Source of the DNA: Rapana venosa
Lineage: Eukaryota; Mollusca; Gastropoda; Neogastropoda; Muricidae
DNA: 64,000 nucleotides
Assembly (NCBI GenBank): GCA_028751875.1
Contig: CM054141.1
Span: forward strand, 63,887,711-63,951,710
Reading direction: 5' to 3'
Numbering within the stretch: the first letter of the stretch is position 1; each line of letters begins with the position of its first letter. The notes beneath the pieces were generated by a model, which was not told where the DNA came from, searched no databases, and saw only the letters and a program-made list of their open reading frames with translations. This document shows, in pieces, positions 49,066-61,074 of the stretch. The translations under genes and the position numbers were made by a program.

Positions 49066-50499
49066 AATTGGGTAAGTTTCCCTTTTTTTTAATGTTTCTG
49101 ATTATAGAGATAATAAACCCCCTAGTTTTAAAATCCCAAATCCTGTTCAAAAAAGGGGAAATTTTTAGCATAAATTTTTCATGGGAAATTTTCCCCCCAA
49201 ACACTAAGAACATGTTTACAGTTAAAGAATTTAAAGGGTTGCACACTATCGATCTTCCCCTTTCCTAGAATTTCTTTTTATAAATCAAAAACCCGTCCCT
49301 ATTCTGGAAGTGGGCCCCTGGAAAAGACTTCCCGTCTTTTTAAAAAAAAGAAAAAAACTTTAAAAGATTTTAAAACTTCCTTCATGACTTTTTAATGAAA
49401 AAAAACAAACCTTTGGGAACACTTTCTCCCAAAAGTATTGATCAACCCAAATTTTTCATGGGGGTATGCTGTTCAGTGGTTGTTTTGGGTTTTAAATTTT
49501 GGTTTTAATGCTTTTTGGGAGGTCTTTTTTCCCAACTCCGTTTGTCCCATTCATTTGTGCGACTTTTTAGAGAGATTTGGGTTTAAATTTTTTTCCCTTT
49601 TTTTTTTTTTTTTAAAACTTGATTTTTTACCCGGGAGTTTTTCAAAATAAATTTTTATCTTGTTTTTTGGAAACCCCTCATTGTCTTGTTGTCTATCTTT
49701 TTTTCTGTCTGTCCCATCTGTTTTGTTGTCTGTCGGGCTGTCCCCCTCCCCTCTCTCTCCCCCTCTCTCTCTCTCCCCTCCCTTTTTCTCTTCTTTTCCC
49801 CCTTTTCTCTCTCTTCTCCCCCCCCCTCTCTTTTTTTTGGGCATTATCTTCATCCCGTGTTTTTATTAACAACCCCCCCCCCATCATCGTCGGCATGTAT
49901 TACATCACTACCCCCCATAGTAAAAATATTTTCTTATATATACTATACTACTTTTCTACTATATACTATACTAAATATACTATTTTATACTACAACTACA
50001 ACTACTATACTACTTTGGGTGACGTAGTTTCCTTATATTTTGTTCTTTTTGTATTTTTTAATTTTTCTTGGTGTTAAATTTTTTTTTTTGTTGTTTCCTT
50101 ATCTTTTTCCCTTTTTTTTGTTTTTAAAAATTTTTGCTTTATTTGGTGTTTAAAACTTTTTTTTTTTTTTTGAGGGGGGATGAAAAAAAAGTATTGTATT
50201 AATTTTAACCCCTTTGTGGGTGGTTATCCAATGCCCATTAGAATATTCAAGTTTAAATCCCCCCCCCCCCCCTTTTCTCTCCCCTTCCCCTTTTCTTCTC
50301 GGTGCCTTTTTTCATTTGTAAATTTTTTTACCCGACAAAACAGGTTGTGTTTCCCCCCCCCATCCCTTTTTTTTTGCTTTCTAAAACAAAAGTGTCCCCT
50401 TTTTCCCTTTGATGCCAAAGAACCCCTTTGCTTTTCCCGTACAACCCCCCCCCCCCCCCATTTCCCGCTTCCCCCTGTCCCCTTTCCCCCCCTCCCCCT
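49066..50499. other. Noisy DNA with short TC and TACTA repeats
   Basis: TC-rich stretch 49740-49840; CTATACTA-type repeats at 49935-50010; poly-C near 50261-50273 and 50445-50460. No gene supported. Confidence 0.45.
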
Positions 50500-50640
50500 C
50501 AAAACCCGTTCATGCTCTGATCTTTGGCCCGACTGTGCCCCTAAAATTTGGGCTGTCCTTTTCCCTCCCCCCAAAAACCCCTGATGGTTAGAAGGATTTC
50601 TGATTACCCCATGAAAAAAAGCGTTGTTTGCATTCTGTCT
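50500..50640. repeat. Dispersed ~140-bp module, copy 3, poorly preserved
   Basis: CATGCTCTGATCTTTGGCCC and CCTGATGGTTAGAAGGATTT align with 19070-19170. CTGTC repeats follow, as for the copy at 56445. Confidence 0.45.
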
Positions 50641-50728
50641 GTCTGTCCCGTCTGTCCCTCTGTCGCCTTTTTGTCGGTCTGTCTGCGTCTGTCTGTTGTC
50701 TGTCCGCTGTCGCCCGTTGTCTGTCCCG

Positions 50729-51375
50729 TCCCTTTTTCCTTTTCTTCTTCTCCCTTTTTTCTTTTCTTTTTCTTCTTTCTTCTTCTTCTTCTTTTTCTTT
50801 TCCCCCCCTTTCTTCTTTTTTCTTCTTCTTTTTTTTCCCTTTTTCTTCTTTTTTTTCTTTTTTTTCTTCTTTTCTTCTTTTTCTTCTTCTTCTCCCTCCT
50901 TCCCCCAAAATCCTCCTCCTTTTTTCTTCTCTTTTCTTTTCTTCTTCTTTTCTTTTCTTTTCTTTTTTTCTTCTTCTTTTCTTCTTTTTTCTTTTCTTTT
51001 CTTTTTCCTCCTCCCCCCCACCTCCCCCTCCTCCTCCTCCTCTTTTTCTTTTCTTTTCTTCTTTTCTTCTTCTTCTTTTTTCTTCTTCTTCTTCTTTTCT
51101 TCTTTTTTTTTTTTCTTCTTCCTCCCTCCCCCTCCCCACCCCCTCCCCTTTCCTCTTTTCTTCTTTTCTTCTTTTCCTTCCCCCCTCCACCCCCTCCTCC
51201 TCCTCCCCCTCTCTTCTTTTCTTCTTTTTTTCTTCTTCTTCTTCTTCTTTTTATTCTTTTTCTTTTTTCTTCTTCTTTTCTTCTTCTTCCTCCCCCTTCC
51301 TCCCCCTCCCCCCTCCCCCTTTCTTTTCTTCTTTTTCTTTTCTTTTCTTTTTCCCTTTTTCTTTTTTCTTTTTCC
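50729..51375. repeat. Polypyrimidine tract, ~650 bp, (TTC/TTTC)n-rich
   Basis: The plus strand is almost wholly C and T, with only a few A at about 50907, 51021 and 51190-51260. All long Lys/Arg/Glu frames on the minus strand, up to 416 codons, and Ser/Phe/Pro frames on the plus strand come from this composition. Confidence 0.92.
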
Positions 51376-52401
51376 CAAAAGCCCGACAGCAGCCCATAGT
51401 TGTCTGTTTAAGGGGCCCAAAAGCACTGCGCTGCCTTTAAGCGCCTGGCAAGTAAGGGGCCCCCCCCCGCACATTCCCTTTTGGGTTTTTTTTACATCAG
51501 ATGGCTGCCCACCAATTGTCTTTGTGTATACCTTTCACCTTTTTTTTTTTTGAAAACATTTTCACGTTGATTGTATCCCCTTTAAAAAAAAAATCTTCTA
51601 AAAGTTGTTACGATATGCTTTTCCCTCGACACTTTCACAACATTGGGCAAAAAGGGAAAGAAAGCAAAAACAAACCCCTTTTTGCCTGTTTTTGCGTCCC
51701 CTGTATTTATTTTAAAATTGAAGCACAATAGAGTAAGATGTTTTCAAAAATTTTTAAATAAATTTTTTAGCAAATTGCTGCCTTTTGGGAAAACATTCTG
51801 CTTTTATGATCTAAAACCCCCGTGAAATAGTAGTTAATGAATTTTTTATGTAAAAAGTTATCTTACGGGAAAAACCCCCGGGTACCCCAAAAAAATAAAT
51901 TTTTTTGGGTTTGAGTACTAAAGTTTTAAAAAAGTTTTTTCCGGGTTTTTAAAAGGTCAATGTCAGTAATAAGTTTTTTTAGGGAAGATTATTTTTTGCC
52001 ATTACTTCAATGAATTTTGACTGAAAAGGGGTTTAGACAAAGCCCCCATTGAGGGGAGGGGGCGGAAATTTTACATGAATAAAAACGTGTTTAAAAGTAA
52101 ACGGGTGTACATAAAAGGCAGCCCAACAAAAATAAAAAATGGGAAATTTTTTACGCCTTTTATCATCTTGTTTTCAAAATGTATGACATAAAATAATGTT
52201 TTTTTTATTATTTACAATTTTATTTTTTGTATTCCATTCTTTTTTTGTTTTGAGGGAAAAATGGAATAATTTGGGAAAATATATTAATGGAATATTTTTT
52301 ATATATGGAATTTTAAAAATAGATATATTTTTATATAATATATAATATATATAATATATATATTAAATATATATTTCCCCCTGTGTTGGGTTTTTTTTAG
52401 G
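51376..52401. other. Noisy non-coding DNA with an AT-rich end
   Basis: ATATATAATATATAATAT-type sequence from about 52300 to 52375. No gene supported. Confidence 0.45.
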
Positions 52402-52545
52402 CTTGTGGTGTGGGGCATGGATGTGTTGGGGGTGTGTGTTTTTTGGGGTGTGTGTTTTGGTGCGGGCAAGTGTGTGTGGGTGTGTGTGTGCGTGTGGTGT
52501 TTTGTGTGTGTGTGTGGTGTGTGTGGGGTTTGCGTGCGTATTCGT
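52402..52545. repeat. GT-rich microsatellite, imperfect
   Basis: GTGTGTG with GGGG and TTTT interruptions. Confidence 0.85.
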
Positions 52546-53756
52546 GCTGGGTCCCCCCATACCTGCTGTAAGTCTGGGTTTGGGCCCCCTTTCTTTTTTT
52601 TGGGGGGTTTTAACCCCTTTTTTGGTTTTCCCGAGAAAATTTTAAATTTAAAATTTGTTTTCTTGAAAAGGGCACCTGATTTTAGAAAAGGTTTTATTGC
52701 CACTGAAGGATTTGGGTTTCAATTTTTTCCCTTTCCCCACTCTTAACCTCCCCCCCCCCCCGCCCCCAACTTTTTCGATATCCTGGTTTAAATTTTTCCC
52801 AGATACTTCGAGTCCCATGGGCAATCCCTCTGGAAAATCTCTTGTTGATGTGTAGGAAAAGTGAACTGCTGAAAGGAGGTAAAAAGGGGTTTTTAAATTC
52901 GACTGAAGGGAAGCTAAATAGGGATGCAATTCCCGGTGGCCAAAAAATTCAAGCTAAAAATTTTGATTTTTTTTTTTTGCTGTAGTGGGGTGTCTGATAT
53001 TCTGACACATTTCTGAGAAAGATTTAAAGTGAAGATTTTGAAAGCCCTGCCCCAGCAGTCAACCAGCATCAGAAGATTTTTTTGGGGGGAGGGGTTTAAA
53101 AAATCTGTGCTTTTTCAGGGGCATTTTAATGCAGACAAAAAGTTTGATTTTTTTTCTTTCGCGGTTTTTAGATGTTGAAATTAAACTGCATCTTTTTAAG
53201 GAAGCGGGGCGGTATTTAGAATGTTCCCTTTTGCTGTTGTTTTTGGGAAACAGCGATAATTGGGGATTAAAAATTTAAAATTTTAGCCAATCCTCACAAA
53301 AAACAGACGCGGGGAAAAGGGGACCCCCCCAGCGAGCCATATTTTACAAACACGTACATCTAGACGCAACTGTAGTTTCAAGGAAGCTGGTTTCAAAATC
53401 TTCAGTGGTAGCCCAATGGTCTACTAGTCTACGAGATTTCTGAAGCTGAAATTACTTTCAAGGAATATATTAAAAAAATACCCGGTACAAAGCTTAACTC
53501 TTTCTTTCTTTGGGTGTTATTGTGTCTGAGTAGCAAACTTTGTCTGGGCATGAAGCAGTATTTCCCGTGCCTTTTATTTTGTTTTATATGTTTCCTGGAT
53601 TATTCAGTCAACTTTTATTCTTGTTTGTGTTAGACTAAGTTGTAGTGCAACGTCATCTTTATTTCCACTGAGATGGAGGTACAGCCCAGTATAACCCGAT
53701 ATGGAGCCCAGGTTTTGGCCACCATCAAGACGCCTGTCCATGGGGAGTTTTCTTTG
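52546..53756. other. Transition from noisy to clean non-coding DNA
   Basis: Homopolymer noise fades near 53,340. No gene or named repeat seen. Poly-C at 52750-52762. Confidence 0.4.
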
Positions 53757-53912
53757 GAGTTAACTGTGCTGACCCCACTCCCCTCAAATGTCCTTCGGGT
53801 GAGATTATAAACCGAGGCGGCCCTGTGGCAAAGGCTAGTAGAAACTTGCGCACACGCCAGAACCCTTTCTGCCTTTCGGAAGAGTTGGCTTTGACGTGCC
53901 GGTAAGAATGGA
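53757..53912 (+). mobile_element. Family A SINE body, head missing
   Basis: TTAACTGTGCTGACCCCACT, CGGGTGAGATTATAAACCGA and TGCCTTTCGGAAGAGTTGGC are followed by GACGTGCCGGT, in the family A order. Another SINE head starts 18 bp later, so two elements are stacked. A 126-codon minus-strand frame over both is not a gene. Confidence 0.75.
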
Positions 53913-53924
53913 TGACAAACCAGC

Positions 53925-54090
53925 CGCCATGGGCAGTGGTTAGCGCCTTGGGTCACGGACTTGGAAAGTCGCAGGTTCAAATCCCATAAAAGGCATGGGG
54001 AGATTATCAATGTGAATCCCCCGTGGGGCCATCAGCCAGCTGGGTTTTTGTTGGAGCTGCTCTTTACACAGAGCTGTCTGTAATCCACTT
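53925..54090 (+). mobile_element. tRNA-derived SINE head and partial body
   Basis: Box-A-like GGGCAGTGGTTAGCGCC at 53931-53947 and box-B-like GCAGGTTCAAATCCCA at 53971-53986 lie at tRNA spacing. The body continues GGGGAGATTATCAATGTGAA, then GGGGCCATCAGCCAGCTGGG. Different head from families A and B. Confidence 0.75.
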
Positions 54091-54207
54091 CTGTCAGCTT
54101 ACTTCTCATGTACAAACTTCAGCGTTGTCTTTTAGTCATATTTTATTTTTTGTTGTGGTTATTGTGATTTTTTGTTGTTCTCTAAGCCACATTTTCATAG
54201 TTTCACG

Positions 54208-54345
54208 CGCACACACGCGCGCGCGTGTTTGTGTGTCCGTGCGTGCGTGCGCGTACGCGCGCGTGTGTGTATGAGTGTATGTATGTATGTGTGTGTGCGC
54301 GCGCGCGCGTTTGCATATGTGTGTGTCTGAACGTGTGTGCGAACG
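54208..54345. repeat. Alternating GC/GT and TATG runs
   Basis: ACACACGCGCGCGCGTG, GTGCGTGCGTGCGC, GTATGTATG and TGCGCGCGCGCG; long alternating purine-pyrimidine runs. Confidence 0.85.
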
Positions 54346-54352
54346 TGTGTGC

Positions 54353-54455
<103 letters not shown>

Positions 54456-54523
54456 CACCACTTCACGTACACCACAACTATTTTAGGCACCTGCGTTAAC
54501 CCTGAGACAAACAACATCTCTCA

Positions 54524-54740
54524 CAGTTTAGACTGTCGAAAATTGACTCTGCAACACTTCCGAATAGACCACCCAATTGAACAGTGACTTCCAAGTCATT
54601 TGGACAAGCGCTTCAACTGTCAACACTCTCCCAAAGTTTAGACAGACTGTCGAAAACTGACTTTCAACACATACTAATAGACCACCCAATAGGACAGTGA
54701 CTTCCCTGGCCGTTTGGACATACGGTTCAATTCAGAGTCA
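54524..54740. repeat. Two-copy tandem repeat, ~114-bp period
   Basis: AGACTGTCGAAAATTGACT at 54530 recurs as AGACTGTCGAAAACTGACT at about 54644. AATAGACCACCCAAT and GACAGTGACTTCC-type segments recur at matching spacing. The copies are diverged but clear. Confidence 0.85.
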
Positions 54741-54751
54741 CCAGCCTCAGT

Positions 54752-54835
54752 TTATTTATTTATTTAATTTAAGTTTATACTTATTTATTTATTTGATGTT
54801 TTTTTTAATTCTTATTTCATTTTATTCTTTTATTT
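54752..54835. repeat. (TTTA)n/T-rich run, SINE tail
   Basis: TTATTTATTTATTT and TTTATTCTTTTATTTCG on the 3' side of the minus-strand SINE that follows, probably its tail. Confidence 0.7.
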
Positions 54836-54837
54836 CG

Positions 54838-55172
54838 AGGATAATGGAATAAGCACTCATGTGCTTTTTAAAAAAAACCCCAAACATCCAGTCCCCGTGT
54901 GTATGTAGTTTTGTAACTTTTGTAATCCGTTCCCACCGGCACACAATGGCCTACTCTTCCGAAAAGCGGAACGGGTTTTAACGTCTGCGCAAGATGTTGT
55001 GAGTGCGTTCGCACTCGGGACCTCGGTTTATAGTCTCATCCGAAAGACTTTTTGGGAGAGTAGAGTCGGCACTGATGTTAAATCCTGAGGAAAAATCCTC
55101 TTAAAAGAGAATCGAACCCGGGTCGTCAGATTGCGAGCGCAATGTTCTAACCACCAGGCTATCCCGTCCCGT
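54838..55172 (-). mobile_element. Family A SINE, full-length reference copy
   Basis: Read on the minus strand: tRNA-like head with box A GGATAGCCTGGTGGTTAG (55147-55164 region) and box B CCGGGTTCGATTCTC (55108-55121 region); then AGAGGATTTTTCCTCAGGAT; the core CTTTCGGATGAGACTATAAA; GTGCGAACGCACTC; CCGTTCCGCTTTTCGGAAGA; GTGCCGGTGGGAACGG; ACACGGGGACTGGATGT; and the 3' palindrome AAGCACATGAGTGCTT (54851-54866). It is about 335 bp. Seven related pieces occur in the window, so this is a high-copy family in the genome. Confidence 0.88.
55108..55164 (-). promoter_or_regulatory. Internal pol III promoter of the family A SINE
   Basis: Box B GGGTTCGATTC and box-A-like TAGCCTGGTGGTTAG lie at tRNA-gene spacing. 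Confidence 0.6.
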
Positions 55173-55366
55173 TTGAATCAGTTATACTGTTAACTATCCT
55201 TCAATTTGTTTTAGCATGTTGTTTGGCATTTCTAAACAATGAACAAGGACTGATAGCATTTCTCTTCAGCAGATGCACACACGTTATGGCCTAGTTACTT
55301 AGGGAATCGGTTCGCGTGGCATGTTGGTAATTAAAAATCAATGGCATTACATGTGATACTGGCTGC

Positions 55367-55706
55367 AGAAAAGAAGCAAGCACTCAAACTGCCCTTTTGG
55401 TTATTACTGATACTGCTGCTTCTCCTCCTCCTCCATCTACTACTGCTGCCACTATACATACATACATACATACATACATACATACATTACATACATACAT
55501 ACATACATATTACATACAACATACAACAATACATACATACAAAACATACATATGACATACTTACATACATAATACTCATACATTTAATAAAAACATACAT
55601 ACATGTATATAAAAACTTAGACTGCAAAAGAAGCAACATCATTAATGCCCTTGGTTATACATGATACTGCTGTTTCCTCCTACTCATTACAACTGCTAGC
55701 ACTAGA
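55367..55706. repeat. (TACA)n array flanked by an ~85-bp direct repeat
   Basis: The array spans about 55457-55600, with AAC and TTA interruptions. Left flank 55367-55456 (AAAAGAAGCAAGCACTCAAA ... GATACTGCTGC) and right flank 55626-55706 (AAAAGAAGCAACATCATTAA ... GATACTGCTGT) are clearly related in the same orientation. Confidence 0.8.
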
Positions 55707-56392
55707 TCCTCAACATCATTATCATAATACAACAAACAAAAATACATAGTCATATTATACATCACATAATAAAATTGAACATACAATTTGTCTACATAAA
55801 ATACAACATAAAACAACAACATTGTATATTAAAAATTCAAAAATTACTACAACGATTACAATATGTAATGAAAGCATATTTTTTTCGCTATCATTAAAAT
55901 GCAACAGAGCCCTTCAAATGTTTGCATAACATAAAACAAAAATAGTGAATCTCATTCAAGTAAAAATTAGACTGACACAATTTGTTAAAAGCAGAAGAAA
56001 AACACTTTTCAGTTGAACTTTCAAATTTACTTAACACTCACTAATGAAATATCCTTATTTCTGTATCTTAAGCTCAACCTTTCCACTTTTAAGCAATGTT
56101 CATCTGCTGTCAGCGTAAAATCATCACATTGTATCATCAGTTGCCTTTCTGCTTATTTTAGACACCAAAAGTGTAAATGATTTTATTTCTAGCTCCCAAA
56201 CCCCTACCCTTTTGTCTCTGTTCCATTCTTATTCTTGGCGGAAATAAAGTTCGATTTCCATGCAAGTTCTTTTGGAAGTTCTTAGACCCAAAGTGACTAT
56301 TTCTAAGTTCCTAGTCCAAAAACTAACTTTAGTACGACGGAATCTCTAATCTTTTCCTTATCTTCATCTCCACTTTTACTCTCTCTCTTCCC
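55707..56392. other. AT-rich unique DNA, no gene seen
   Basis: Clean text, frequent stops in all frames, no repeat family recognised. Confidence 0.5.
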
Positions 56393-56430
56393 CCCCCCCC
56401 CCCCCCCACCCCCCCCCCCCCCCCCCCCTC
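56393..56430. repeat. Poly-C tract, interrupted
   Basis: Nearly 40 C with single A and T breaks; precedes the dispersed module as at 19029-19045. Confidence 0.9.
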
Positions 56431-56444
56431 CCCCCTCCCTTCTT

Positions 56445-56600
56445 CCCCCTCCATTTGTCCAAGTTTGTTTCCTGCTCTGACATTTGCCAGATTCTGCTGA
56501 CAGAGTTGTTTATCCCGTCAGTCCCTCCTGTCGTCTGCTTCTGATGGCTGAAAAGAGATGTAATTACAGCAGAAGAAAACAGGCTGCCTTTGTGTGAGCG
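56445..56600. repeat. Dispersed ~140-bp module, copy 4, clean
   Basis: TCCAAGTTTGTTTCCTGCTC, ACATTTGCCAGATTCTGCTG, GTCGTCTGCTTCTGATGGCT and ACAGCAGAAGAAAACAG align with 19050-19188 along their length. Confidence 0.75.
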
Positions 56601-56935
56601 TTTGTCTGTCTGTCTGTTTGTGCGGTTAGCTCAGTGCCTGCCTTTTGTGAATCTGTCTGTCTCCATCTGTCTGTCTGTCTGTCTATCCGTCTGTCTGTCC
56701 GTCTGTCTATCTGAATGTCTGTCCATTTGTCTGTCTGTCTATCTGTAAGTCCGTCTGTCTATCTGTATGTCTGTCTACCAGTCTGTCTGTCCTGCCTGTC
56801 TGTCCATCTATATGTCTGTCTATCTATCTCTATGTCTGCATACATGTCTGTGTAGCTGTCTCTTTGTCCGTCTATCTGTCTTGGTCTCCCTGTCTCTCTA
56901 TATCTTTCTGGCTGTATATGTCCGTACATTTCTGT
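56600..56935. repeat. (TGTC)n/(TATC)n microsatellite region
   Basis: CTGTCTGTCTGT with TATC and CATC variants over about 330 bp; Cys/Leu/Ser frames are artefacts. Confidence 0.92.
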
Positions 56936-56964
56936 TCCTGCCTAGTGATATGCACACACAAACA

Positions 56965-57014
56965 TATATACATACATACATACAAACATACATGCATACA
57001 TACAGAGAGGGAGG

Positions 57015-57098
<84 letters not shown>

Positions 57099-57236
57099 CA
57101 GACAGAGATAGAGGAAGAGACATACAGATACAGGCAGACATACATACATACATATATACATACATACATACATACATACATACATACATACATACATACA
57201 TACAGACAGACATACAGACAGACAGACAGACAGAAA
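56965..57236. repeat. Compound (TACA)n-(GA)n-(TACA)n-(CAGA)n array
   Basis: TACA 56965-57002, GA 57005-57115 (with GGGA at the start), TACA 57137-57203, CAGA 57205-57236. Confidence 0.95.
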
Positions 57237-57254
57237 CGGACAGAAAAACGGAAA

Positions 57255-57570
57255 CTGACAGCAAACCCAGAGATTCAGGAGTCATTCTCATCCACGTCTG
57301 AACATCAGGAGCACAAAGCTCCACCCAGGCATTGTCTGCCACAGACTTCAGCCCAGCCTTTGATCTTCCCAAGAATCCAGCCACCACGCTGAACAAAACC
57401 CATCCCCTCCCACCAACTTTACCAGCATTGCCACAGCGATACAATTGTGCTCCGTACCCTGAGAATCAGAAAGCAGATGTGGCCGAATGATTATACTGGA
57501 CAGATTTCCAGACCTGATGAACCTGAAGGTGCAGGTTGGGGGTTTGGAAAACTAGTTCCTTCTGTGAATT
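57255..57570 (+). repeat. Dispersed module with tRNA-like end, copy 1
   Basis: CATTGTCTGCCACAGACTTC, CAGCCTTTGATCTTCCC and ATCCAGCCACCACGCTGAAC are followed by a tRNA-like head from 57478 (AGATGTGGCCGAATGATTAT). The second copy is at 61075-61410 with the same order. Both follow CAGA-type microsatellites. Confidence 0.5.
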
Positions 57571-59273
<1,703 letters not shown>

Positions 59274-59299
59274 GAACAAAAGAAACACTTTATTCTTTG

Positions 59300-59455
59300 A
59301 TTTCGAAGTTAATCAGCTAAGCTCTCAAGTGCTTTTTACATCCAGTACGTCCCTGCGTGCATGCGGTTTGTAGATGAAATCTCTCGTTCCCACCGGCACG
59401 CAATGCCGGGAGGTCAGATGGTGAGCAAAAGGCTCTAGCCACTAGGCTACCCCGA
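59300..59455 (-). mobile_element. Family A SINE, internally deleted
   Basis: The minus strand reads GGGGTAGCCTAGTGGCTAGA (box A, 59433-59453), then CATCTGACCTCCCGG and directly CATTGCGTGCCGGTGGGAAC, CATGCACGCAGGGACG, ACTGGATGTAAAAAGCACTT. The middle (box B to the CCGTTCC segment, about 170 bp in the full copy) is gone. Confidence 0.8.
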
Positions 59456-59504
59456 GGCGACATTACCCAGAGAAATAGCCTCCTGTGTCAGCCCTCCTTG
59501 CTTC

Positions 59505-59965
59505 CTTGAGGGAGCTTCAAAGCTAATGAAGCTTGATTTTTAAACCACAAACTGTTATCAAGCCTTTTCACCCCCAAATATTATGAATTTTCAATATTGC
59601 AATTAACCTTTTTAAAGCAAGTTAATCTAACTTGAAAAGGAAGGGCATAGAGGAGCTAATTACCAATGTTTGATATAATTATCAGAGTTTAATAAATCTA
59701 CAGGGCCAGATGTAATCAATACAAGTGCAGTGTGGATGTGTGGCTTTGTGTGATGATGCAGAGAACATTGAGAATGCTGCTGCTAAAAAAGGGCCTGGGA
59801 TCGTGGTGGCATAATTATCAGCTCTCTGCAGTGCATATCCACCATTCGCTAGTTTGTGGAAGTTTTTTTAAACCTGAAAACATCACAATCATTTCCTTGA
59901 TCTCATATTTCATAGAATATGCGCATCAGCTCGCAAGGAATTGTGTACTTCGGCAACAGAAGGGA
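59505..59965 (+). repeat. Divergent direct repeat, copy 1 (period ~560 bp)
   Basis: GCTTCAAAGCTAATGAAGCTT, TGATGCAGAGAACATTG, GGGATCGTGGTGGCATAATT and CATTTCCTTGATCTCAT all have partners 552-562 bp downstream. An 80-codon plus-strand frame here is not kept in copy 2, so the shared sequence is not coding. Confidence 0.8.
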
Positions 59966-60066
59966 GTCGTATAAAAATAAGGTAATCAAGAAACACGCAA
60001 AACAAACGCTTAAAAAAGGAGGGAACCTACAGATGAAAAAATAACCTCATCTAGCCACCCGGCTTC

Positions 60067-60545
60067 CTTTCAGAAACTTCAAAGCTAATGAAGCTTTGTT
60101 CTGAACTTTATAACCACACTTCTTTCTATCGAGCTTCTTTAAAAATATAAAGAGTTTTTAATATTACAATTACTCTTCCAAAATCAATGTGATTTCAAAA
60201 GGAGTTATTTTGCCAATTTTGCATATGAGTATCAAAGAAACGCTTTAATTTACAGGGCCGAAAGAAATAGTTGTGAGGGTATCCTGAATGCCTGACATTC
60301 TGTAATGATGCAGAAAACATTGCTCAGTGGGAATGGTGCTGCTAATAAACGTGGTTTTGGGATCGTGGTGACACAATCATATGTTCTCAGCATGCAGTGC
60401 ATCTGCCCCATTAATTTTGTTTGTTTGTGGACTTTTCTATTTTTAAAAACAGCACCATGAAACCATTTCCTTGATTCCATTTTTCAAAATAATGAGCATA
60501 TATGCGCGTAATAAACATTGCAATTTAGCGACAGAAGAGAATCAC
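60067..60545 (+). repeat. Divergent direct repeat, copy 2
   Basis: ACTTCAAAGCTAATGAAGCTT, TGATGCAGAAAACATTG, GGGATCGTGGTGACACAATC and CATTTCCTTGATTCCAT. Ends at the CA array. Confidence 0.8.
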
Positions 60546-60547
60546 GT

Positions 60548-60563
60548 CACACACACACACACA

Positions 60564-60646
<83 letters not shown>

Positions 60647-60685
60647 ACACGCACGCACACACACACACATACACACACAGACAGA
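60548..60685. repeat. (CA)n microsatellite
   Basis: CA with CACG variants, followed by (GA)n at 60686-60700. Confidence 0.97.
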
Positions 60686-61015
60686 AAGAGAGAGAGAGAG
60701 GTCTAAACCTTTTGTGTCATTGGCCACATGTTAGATGATGAAAAAGACATGAAAACAACTAATGAAACAAGGATAAATAGCAGCAGCACACAACACGATA
60801 ACCACACGGAAACAATGTCTAGTAACACTACGTTTTGACCACCCGAAATAGTGTTATGCAGAATCATAGCAATACTGTACAGCCCTATCATATTAGGTAA
60901 AATTAAGATGTGTTTACGTAAAGATGGTGTTTTAGGTTTTATTTGTTCCGAAGAAAGATAAGAACTGTAAAGAAAAAATAATAAAGAAAGAAAAGGACAG
61001 AAAGAATGAAAAGCC

Positions 61016-61060
61016 AGCTAGCCAGCCAGCCAGCCAGACAGACAGAGAGACAGACAGACC
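61016..61060. repeat. (CCAG)n/(CAGA)n microsatellite
   Basis: GCTAGCCAGCCAGCCAGCC, then AGACAGACAG. Confidence 0.9.
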
Positions 61061-61074
61061 AATCAACAGAGAGA

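Noticed and set aside
50224..51474. 416-codon minus-strand frame, Lys/Arg/Glu rich
   Set aside because: Lies on a nearly pure polypyrimidine tract; stop codons are rare simply because of composition. Overlapping Ser/Phe/Pro frames of 270-309 codons on the other strand arise the same way.
53630..54010. 126-codon minus-strand frame
   Set aside because: Runs antisense across a SINE body and the head of another SINE.
54838..55172. Functional tRNA gene at the SINE heads
   Set aside because: Boxes A and B are present, but the sequence continues into SINE bodies and I cannot draw a full cloverleaf; the same holds at 15386 and 53925.
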